The notes below the pieces were generated by a model. The model was not told where the DNA came from. It worked only from the letters and a program-made list of their open reading frames with translations, and made no database searches. From Arthrobacter silviterrae (GTDB lineage Bacteria; Actinomycetota; Actinomycetes; Actinomycetales; Micrococcaceae), in assembly GCF_011045165.1 (NCBI RefSeq), contig NZ_JAAKZI010000019.1:1-64000 (forward strand): a stretch of 64,000 bases of DNA, in the 5' to 3' direction. The position numbers and the translations under genes were made by a program. Below are positions 58,505-64,000 of the stretch, piece after piece; the stretch's first letter is position 1; the number at the start of each line of letters is the position of its first letter.

Positions 58505-59077
58505 ATGACCATCCTCCCCGTGACCATCCTGGGCGAACCGGTGCTGCACCGGCGCGCCGAGCCGGTCCAGGCCTTCGACGGCGCCCTCAAAACCCTCGTG
58601 GCTGACATGTTCGAAACCATGGACGCCGCCCACGGCGTGGGGCTGGCCGCACCCCAAATCGGCGTGGGGCTGCGCATTTTCACGTACCAGATGGAGAACG
58701 ACGACGGCGTCCCCGGCCGCGGCGTGCTGGTGAACCCCACGCTCACGCTGGGCAAGATTTCCGGCAAGAGCCCGGACCCCGACGAGGAGCTGGAAGGCTG
58801 CCTTTCCGTCCCGGGCATCGACTTTCCGCTCAAGCGGGCCGAGTGGGTGCGGGTGCGCGGCTTTGACGCCGACGGCGGCCCCCTCGATTTTGAGGCCACG
58901 GGCTGGTTTGCCCGCTGCATGCAGCACGAATACGACCACCTGGACGGCAAGCTGTACGTGGATCGGCTCAATGACCGCTACGCCCGCAAGGCCAAGCGGG
59001 CCCGCAAGGAACGCGGCTGGGGCGTGCCGGGCCTGAGCTGGATGCCGGGCGTGGACCCGGACCCGTTCGGCCACTGA
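58505..59077 (+). CDS. def: Peptide deformylase
   Basis: A 190-residue metallohydrolase that removes the N-formyl group from new proteins. All three motifs are present: HGVGLAAPQIG (43-53), EGCLSVPG with metal ligand C99, and QHEYDHLDG with H141, E142 and H145. GGAAAGGA at 58490-58497 precedes the ATG. It follows the tRNA-His terminator. The C-terminal 40 residues are basic and typical of actinobacterial enzymes. Confidence 0.96.
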   Translation: MTILPVTILGEPVLHRRAEPVQAFDGALKTLVADMFETMDAAHGVGLAAPQIGVGLRIFTYQMENDDGVPGRGVLVNPTLTLGKISGKSPDPDEELEGCLSVPGIDFPLKRAEWVRVRGFDADGGPLDFEATGWFARCMQHEYDHLDGKLYVDRLNDRYARKAKRARKERGWGVPGLSWMPGVDPDPFGH

Positions 59078-59096
59078 CTTTCGGTAGGCTGGGGGA

Positions 59097-59951
59097 ATGA
59101 TGCCGCACACCGCACTGTCCACCGAGCTGACTTTCGACTACCTGGGGGTTGCGGCGGAGGACCGGGCCGGGTGCCTGGCGCTGCTTGAGGGGGACACCAG
59201 CCCGGAGGCCGCCGTCGTTCTTGACTTCCTGGACTCCCAACTGGGCGCACCGGTGCCGGCAGGTGAGCGTTCCGGCGGCCTGCCGACGGCGGAGGGCCCA
59301 TGGCTTGAGGCCATGCTCCGTTTTGTCCCGGCCCTGCAGCACTGGCACGCGGAGCGGGACATTCCCGACGCCGTCACGCGGGACACCCTGGCCGACTTTG
59401 GCCGCAACCTGGCCATCAACCGCCGCGTACACGGCCACTTCGGCATGGACACGTACAAGTGGCTGACCCACCATTTCGCCGGCCGGATTTTCCAGCTGGG
59501 CCGGCTGCAGTTCCTGCTCCACCAGCCCGCCGCCGGCATTCCGGGCGTGGCTCCCGGGGAGTGGGTCGCGGGGATCCACATCCCCGAGGACGGCGGGCTG
59601 GGCGTGCAGGCGGTTGCCGGGAGCCTGGCCGCGGCCGGGCCGTTCCTTGCCACGCACTTTCCGGACCGGCCAGTTGCCGTGGCCAACTGCGAATCCTGGC
59701 TGCTGGACCCGTACCTGGCGGCGCATCTGGCCCCCGAGTCGAACATTGCCCGTTTTGCCGGGCTCTTCACCCCTTACGGCACTCCGCGCGATGAACCCTC
59801 CGACGCCGTCTACTTCACGTTCCGAACGCGCAGCATGGAGAACCTTGCTGCGCTGCCGCGCACCACGGCGCTGCAACAGGTGGTGCTGGACCGCATCGAC
59901 GCGGGCGGCACGTGGCAGCTCGGTTTCGGGTACATGCCCCTGCCCCACTAG
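59097..59951 (+). CDS. Acyltransferase-like protein (N- and C-terminal NAT-like domains)
   Basis: A 284-residue protein that belongs to actinobacterial acyltransferase-like proteins with GNAT-related N- and C-terminal domains. Clear segments include ERDIPDAVTRDTLADFGRNLAINRRVHGHFGM, FAGRIFQLGRLQFLLH, and IHIPEDGGLG with HFPDRPVAVANCESWLLDPYL in the C-terminal half. The GNAT P-loop is weak, so catalytic activity is uncertain. TAGGCT (59085-59090) lies 6 nt before the ATG, as in leaderless genes. It lies 19 bp after def. Confidence 0.7.
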   Translation: MMPHTALSTELTFDYLGVAAEDRAGCLALLEGDTSPEAAVVLDFLDSQLGAPVPAGERSGGLPTAEGPWLEAMLRFVPALQHWHAERDIPDAVTRDTLADFGRNLAINRRVHGHFGMDTYKWLTHHFAGRIFQLGRLQFLLHQPAAGIPGVAPGEWVAGIHIPEDGGLGVQAVAGSLAAAGPFLATHFPDRPVAVANCESWLLDPYLAAHLAPESNIARFAGLFTPYGTPRDEPSDAVYFTFRTRSMENLAALPRTTALQQVVLDRIDAGGTWQLGFGYMPLPH

Positions 59952-60037
59952 CCCTGCGGTAAACTTGGGAGTTGGCATTTTGCCCCGGCTTCCGGCATGC
60001 CTGCCACGAATTTCCTTTTCCGCTAGAAAGTAGTCCT

Positions 60038-61645
60038 GTGTCCTTACCGGCCCCCACCCCCGCCCTCGCCACTGAAATCACCGGCCAGGCGGGCCGCCGC
60101 CGCACCTTTGCCGTCATCTCCCACCCGGATGCCGGCAAGTCCACGCTCACCGAGGCGCTGGCGCTGCACGCGAAGGTCATTGGCACGGCGGGTGCGACCA
60201 ACGGCAAGTCAAACCGCAAGGACACCGTCTCGGACTGGCAGCAGATGGAAAAGGACCGCGGCATCTCCATCAGCTCGGCGGCCCTCCAGTTCTCCTACCG
60301 GGACACGGTCATTAACCTGCTGGACACGCCCGGCCACGCCGACTTCTCCGAGGACACCTACCGCGTGCTGGCCGCCGTCGACTGCGCCGTCATGCTGGTG
60401 GACGCGGGCAAGGGGCTGGAAACGCAGACCATGAAGCTGTTTGAGGTGTGCCGCCAGCGCAAGCTGCCCATCATCACCGTCATCAACAAATGGGACCGCC
60501 CAGGCCTGGACCCCCTGGAGCTGATGGACGAGATCACCGAGCGCACCGGGCTCACCCCCATGCCGCTGACCTGGGCCATTGGCATCGCCGGCGACTTCCG
60601 GGGCGTGTGGGACATCCAGCGCAACGAGTTCGCCAAGTTTGCCCGCAACAGTTCCGGCGCCCACATTGCCCTGACCCAGTACCTGACACCGGAACAAGCC
60701 GCCGATTCCGAGGGCGACGCCTGGCAGGATTCCATCGAGGAGGCGTCGCTGGTGGTCGATTCCGATTCCCCTTTGGACCTGGAGGCGTTCTACTCGGGTG
60801 CGGCCACGCCGCTGCTGTTTTCCTCGGCCGCCCTGAACTTTGGTGTGAAGCAGATCCTGGACACCCTGGTGGACTACGCCCCCCCGGCGGCCCCGCGCCC
60901 CGATGTCTCCGGCGGCACGCGGGCCGTGGAGGCGCCATTTTCCGGTTTCGTGTTCAAGGTCCAGGCAGGCATGAACCAGGCCCACCGCGACCACGTGGCA
61001 TTCATCCGGGTCTGCTCCGGCAAGTTCGAGCGCGGCATGGTGGTGACCCAGGGCCGCACCGGCAAGTCCTTCGCCACCAAGTACGCCCAGCAGGTTTTTG
61101 GGCGGGAACGAGAGGTGATCGACACAGCGTTCCCGGGCGACGTCGTCGGGCTGGTCAATGCCTCGGCCCTGCGGGTGGGCGACAGCCTGTACGTGGAGGA
61201 GCCGGTGGAGTACCCGGCCATCCCGCTCTTTGCCCCCGAGCACTTCCAGGTGGCCCGCTCCAAGGACCCCAGCAAGTACAAGCAGTTCCGCCGCGGCATT
61301 GAGCAGCTGGAGCACGAGGGCGTCATCCAGGTGCTGCGATCGGACCTGCGCGGCGACCAGGCCCCCGTGCTCGCCGCCGTCGGGCCCATGCAGTTTGAGG
61401 TGGTCGAGGACCGCATGCACCACGACTTCAACGCCCCCATGCGCCTGGAGCGCCTCCCCTATTCCCTGGCCAGGCTGACGACGCCGGACGCAACAGCCAC
61501 ACTGGGCTCCGTCCATGGCGCTGAGGTGCTTGAGCGCAGCGACGGGGAGTATTTGGCACTGTTCAACGACATCTGGGCCATGCGCCGCGTGGAAAAGAAC
61601 TACCCGGACCTGGCGCTGGCGGAAATCGGCACCACCCGGGAGTAG
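60038..61645 (+). CDS. prfC: Peptide chain release factor 3
   Basis: A 535-residue translational GTPase that recycles RF1/RF2 after termination. G1 is ISHPDAGKSTL (about 25-35), switch II is LLDTPGHADFSEDTYR, NKWD and the G5 motif follow; the C-terminal domains carry the RF3-specific NYPDLALAEIG end. RF3 is absent from some actinobacteria, so its presence is worth noting. I start it at GTG 60038, since earlier codons are not conserved; the ribosome site (GAAAG) is weak. Confidence 0.95.
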   Translation: MSLPAPTPALATEITGQAGRRRTFAVISHPDAGKSTLTEALALHAKVIGTAGATNGKSNRKDTVSDWQQMEKDRGISISSAALQFSYRDTVINLLDTPGHADFSEDTYRVLAAVDCAVMLVDAGKGLETQTMKLFEVCRQRKLPIITVINKWDRPGLDPLELMDEITERTGLTPMPLTWAIGIAGDFRGVWDIQRNEFAKFARNSSGAHIALTQYLTPEQAADSEGDAWQDSIEEASLVVDSDSPLDLEAFYSGAATPLLFSSAALNFGVKQILDTLVDYAPPAAPRPDVSGGTRAVEAPFSGFVFKVQAGMNQAHRDHVAFIRVCSGKFERGMVVTQGRTGKSFATKYAQQVFGREREVIDTAFPGDVVGLVNASALRVGDSLYVEEPVEYPAIPLFAPEHFQVARSKDPSKYKQFRRGIEQLEHEGVIQVLRSDLRGDQAPVLAAVGPMQFEVVEDRMHHDFNAPMRLERLPYSLARLTTPDATATLGSVHGAEVLERSDGEYLALFNDIWAMRRVEKNYPDLALAEIGTTRE

Positions 61646-61667
61646 GCCCCGGCTGCGGTGCCGGTGC

Positions 61668-61856
61668 CTAGTTTTCCTTGGCCACGCGGTTGACGTCTGC
61701 GGCGGCGGTGTCGCGCAGTTCGTGGATCTGGTCCAGGCGTTCCTGGGTGATGGCGCCGGCGTTGAAATCCGCCGTGGCCTGGGCCAATTGACGGTTGGCC
61801 TCCTCCAGGTTGTCGTGGGCCAGCTGCATCGGGTTGGTGAAGTCTGATTCGCTCAT
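61668..61856 (-). CDS. Small helical protein
   Basis: A 62-residue acidic, fully helical protein (NPMQLAHDNLEEANRQLAQATADFNAGAITQERLDQIHELRDTAA split over two helices). The composition is coding-like and not a random frame. I start at ATG 61856, without a strong ribosome site. It is convergent with prfC. No family is recognised. Confidence 0.6.
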   Translation of the reverse strand: MSESDFTNPMQLAHDNLEEANRQLAQATADFNAGAITQERLDQIHELRDTAAADVNRVAKEN

Positions 61857-61934
61857 ACCGGCATCATCGCACCGATTCCGGCGCCTGGCCATCACCGCCG
61901 TAAATGTTTCAATGGGTGTGTCCCCCGGGGACCG

Positions 61935-62819
61935 CTACGGGCCGCCCTTGAAGCCCGATGGAAGCGTCTTTTCGCCCGGACAAGTGCCGAGCACGCGGGC
62001 CATGGCAGCCTTTTCCGCGGGAGTGACCCACAGCCGGTAGGCTGCCTTGACTGACACTTGCCGGGCCACGTACTGGCACCGGAATCGCTTGTTCGGGGGC
62101 AGCCAGGTGGCGGCGTCGCCGTCGGACTTTTCCTGGTTGGCAGGGCCATCGACGGCCAGCAGGTTCAAGGGTTCATTGGCCAGGCTTTGGCGCTGGACGT
62201 CCGTGAGCTGCTGGGCCCCCGTTTGCCAGGCGTTGCCCAGCGCCACCACGTGGTCAATCTGCACAGCTCCGCTGGTGTCCGCGCCCCGCGTGAAATGGAT
62301 GTCGGAGCCCGTATACGGGTCCTTGAGCGTGCCCGACGCCACCTGGCACGGCGTGGCGGCCACCAGGACGGCCTTGTCCAGGTCCCGGCGCAGGATGTCG
62401 TTGCGGGTGTCACAGCCGTTGGCGTCGGCGTCCAGCCATGCCTGGCCAAAAGCGCTGCGGTCATAACCCGTCTTGGGAGCCCTGCCCTTCACCGGCAGGG
62501 TTTCCAGTGTGGCCAGGGCGGTGGCCGGTCCCACGTAGACCACGGGTCGTCCCAGTCCCGGCGGCGGAGTGGTGAACACGGGCGGCGGCCCCGGGTTGGG
62601 CTCGAACGGCCACCGCCCGCTGGCGTGCAGCCAACCGGCCACCATGACGAGCAGGAGCACGGCCAGCGCAGAGGCTGCCTGCATCAGCCGCGCCGCCTGG
62701 CTGGCGGGCCTGCGCCGCCGCCCAGCCATCCCGCGCTGCGGGGTGCGCCGCAGGCCGCGCTGCCGGCCGCGCTGCGGGCCGCGGGTGGGCGGCGGAAGCT
62801 GCACCGCATGCCTGAACAT
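61935..62819 (-). CDS. Membrane-anchored HNH-family protein (GmrSD C-terminal-like)
   Basis: A 294-residue protein. A 40-residue Arg-rich N-terminus precedes one hydrophobic helix (AASALAVLLLVMVAGWLHASG, about 48-68), after which a Pro-rich linker leads to a DUF1524/GmrSD-type nuclease domain: YDRSAFGQAWLDADANGCDTRNDIL, VQIDHVVALGNAWQTGA with the HNH His, and NLLAVDGPANQEKSDGDAATWLP. The nuclease domain would be outside the cell, so this is probably a secreted-type DNase of the HNH family. The upstream 185 bp up to the GNAT gene contains nothing clear. Confidence 0.82.
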   Translation of the reverse strand: MFRHAVQLPPPTRGPQRGRQRGLRRTPQRGMAGRRRRPASQAARLMQAASALAVLLLVMVAGWLHASGRWPFEPNPGPPPVFTTPPPGLGRPVVYVGPATALATLETLPVKGRAPKTGYDRSAFGQAWLDADANGCDTRNDILRRDLDKAVLVAATPCQVASGTLKDPYTGSDIHFTRGADTSGAVQIDHVVALGNAWQTGAQQLTDVQRQSLANEPLNLLAVDGPANQEKSDGDAATWLPPNKRFRCQYVARQVSVKAAYRLWVTPAEKAAMARVLGTCPGEKTLPSGFKGGP

Positions 62820-63004
62820 CCGCCGTCCTCACCCCATCCCGGTCCGGCTTCACCGACCCCCCTTCCCACGGCGGGGCCAGGAAGGGCGCGGCAAAATTTC
62901 GTTGATCGTACGAGTCTAGGCGCCATGCCGGGCCTGTGCAGGAAGTTATCCACACCCCGCGTCATCCACACCCCGCGCCGCATCGCAGGCCCGGAGTGAA
63001 ACAG

Positions 63005-63556
63005 TCAGCCGGCCAGGAACTTGAACATGATGTGCAGCCCCACGGGCCCCAGCGACGGGTGGTCGAAGGCGCCGGGAATGGTCGTCATGATGTCGAAGCC
63101 CAGCGACTCCCACAGGTACACGGCCCCGGTGTTGGACTCCACCACCGCGTTGAACTGCATGCCGCGGTAGCCGTCCGCACGGGCGGCATCCAGCACGTGG
63201 TGGGCCAGCAGGCGGCCGTAGCCCTTGCCCTCGTGGTCGGGGTGGACCATGAACCCGGCATTGGCGATGTGGCTGCCGGCGCCGGGAAAATTGGGATGCA
63301 ATTGGGCCGTTGCCACCACCATGGGAGGGGCGCCACCCCCTGTTTCCTCCGTGACCACGAAGGTGCGGCTCACGCGCGCGGAGGGGCCGGCGTCGTGCGT
63401 GGCAGTGGCTTGTTCAGGGGCGGGGAGCCAGGCGGCGTGCATGGCGGCCTCGGTGGAATCGACCGGGTAGGTGTATGTCTCCCCGGCGCGGATGGTGGGC
63501 TCCATGGCGGCCCAGATTCCGGGCCAGTCTGCGGCGCTAGCCTGTCGTATCAGCAT
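63005..63556 (-). CDS. GNAT acetyltransferase
   Basis: A 183-residue GNAT protein. LIRQASAADWPGIWAAMEPTIRAGETYTYPVD is the N-terminus, and the acetyl-CoA pyrophosphate motif is GFMVHPDHEGKGYGRLLAHHVLDAA (about 107-131) with Q/RxxGxG/A in the form EGKGYG. The C-terminal YLWESLGFDIMTTIPGAFDH is typical. TAGACT on the minus strand lies 7 nt before the ATG, the leaderless pattern. Substrate unknown. Confidence 0.9.
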   Translation of the reverse strand: MLIRQASAADWPGIWAAMEPTIRAGETYTYPVDSTEAAMHAAWLPAPEQATATHDAGPSARVSRTFVVTEETGGGAPPMVVATAQLHPNFPGAGSHIANAGFMVHPDHEGKGYGRLLAHHVLDAARADGYRGMQFNAVVESNTGAVYLWESLGFDIMTTIPGAFDHPSLGPVGLHIMFKFLAG

Positions 63557-63614
63557 GCCCGCAAGTCTACGCACCGCGCGCCCGCGCCACCTCAAGGCGT
63601 TGCGCAATGTGAAA

Positions 63615-63996
63615 GGATAGGGCAGCCTGTACGCCGGGTTTTGTCGTCCGACGCAGTTTCCCGCGGCGGAGAGGCAACCATCCATCTACGAACGCCGTTG
63701 CCGGCGCCCTCCAGCGGCCTACCCAGGCACTCGGGCGGACAGCCCTCAACCATGCCCTGTCTGGCCTTGCTCCGGGTGGGGTTTACCTAGCTTCCCCAGT
63801 CGCCTGGGGAACTGGTGGTCTCTTACACCACCGTTTCACCCTTACCCGCGCCGGCCGGAGCCGTGCGGGCGGTCTATTTTCTGTGGCACTTTCCTGCGGG
63901 TCACCCCGAGTGGGCGTTACCCACCACCCTGTCCTGCGGAGCCCGGACGTTCCTCGAGCCGCTTGCGCGGCGCGCGGTTGCCCAGCTGCCCTATCC
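63615..63996 (-). ncRNA. rnpB: RNase P RNA, bacterial type A
   Basis: The catalytic RNA of RNase P, which matures tRNA 5' ends. On the minus strand the 5' end GGATAGGGCAGC (63996-63985) pairs exactly with GCTGCCCTATCC (63626-63615), giving the P1 helix. Between them are the conserved CGAGGAACGTCCGGGCTCCG near the 5' end, GGGTAAGGGTGAAACGGTGG in the middle, and the 3' portion ACAAAACCCGGCGTACAGG. The gene is complete or nearly so within the window; the true 5' end may lie up to a few bases beyond 63996. Confidence 0.95.
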
Positions 63997-64000
63997 AAGG

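Overview
This window is chromosomal DNA from a high-GC actinobacterium, most likely an Arthrobacter-like member of the Micrococcaceae. The lineage call is an inference from gene content: a mycothione reductase (mycothiol redox), a DUF222-HNH endonuclease, a DUF2630 protein, two MptB-type polyprenol-phosphomannose mannosyltransferases, an FBP/EF-G-binding zinc-finger protein, a type A RNase P RNA, and many genes with a TANNNT box only 6-7 nt before the start codon, as in leaderless actinobacterial transcripts. There is no phage, plasmid or CRISPR signature and no insertion sequence. The first 145 bases hold nothing I can support.

Layout. 0.1-10.3 kb: aldo/keto reductase with a divergent MmyB-type regulator; a DoxX-like gene that appears to have lost its middle; an MFS-ChrB pair divergent from a DUF2127 membrane protein; a mycothione reductase broken by one extra base; a large 2OG-Fe(II) oxygenase; a DsrE-like protein; and an ArsR-glyoxalase pair with a clear promoter/operator. 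10.5-12.5 kb: DUF222-HNH nuclease with an Asn/Lys-rich insert. 12.5-19.2 kb: a fructose-type sugar locus. A LacI repressor and a class II aldolase face frcB-frcC-frcA-pfkB-frcK across a 22-bp perfect palindrome. 19.4-24.8 kb: a small protein coupled to a channel-like membrane protein, a secreted protein with a His-rich tail, a structured repeat block, and a TAT-exported phosphocholine-specific phospholipase C.

25-31 kb: a second sugar regulon (isomerase and Gfo/Idh oxidoreductase, LacI, lipoprotein binding protein) tied together by the same 18-bp operator at two promoters, but with no permease or ATPase gene beside the binding protein; then a papain-like peptidase. 31-37 kb: SRPBCC protein, an ECF42-type sigma factor with its DGPF/YCII partner and a matching promoter, isochorismatase-like hydrolase, DinB-like protein, amino-acid permease and FBP protein behind a structured leader. 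37-50 kb: mostly single enzymes and regulator-target pairs (LLM oxidoreductase, DUF2236, SGNH hydrolase, ArsR-AHSA1, glutamate decarboxylase, universal stress protein, flavoprotein with divergent TetR, HemK-like methyltransferase, AlkD-like protein).

50-57.5 kb: a cell-envelope mannosyltransferase cluster, mptB - GT87 - GT87 - [Vsr-like nuclease flanked by two related inverted repeats] - mptB. Two of these genes may start at AUU/AUC codons. 57.5-64 kb: housekeeping genes: oligoribonuclease, tRNA-His, peptide deformylase, acyltransferase-like protein, RF3, a GmrSD-like HNH protein, a GNAT protein and, at the right end on the minus strand, rnpB.

Main leads: the 31-bp-phased repeat block at 22259-22400; the twin inverted repeats at 54571-54680 and 55861-55935 that supply the stop codons of the neighbouring genes; the possible non-canonical starts; the ECF42 promoter; and the two damaged genes (DoxX, mycothione reductase). 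I did not find a clearly new defence or biosynthetic system.
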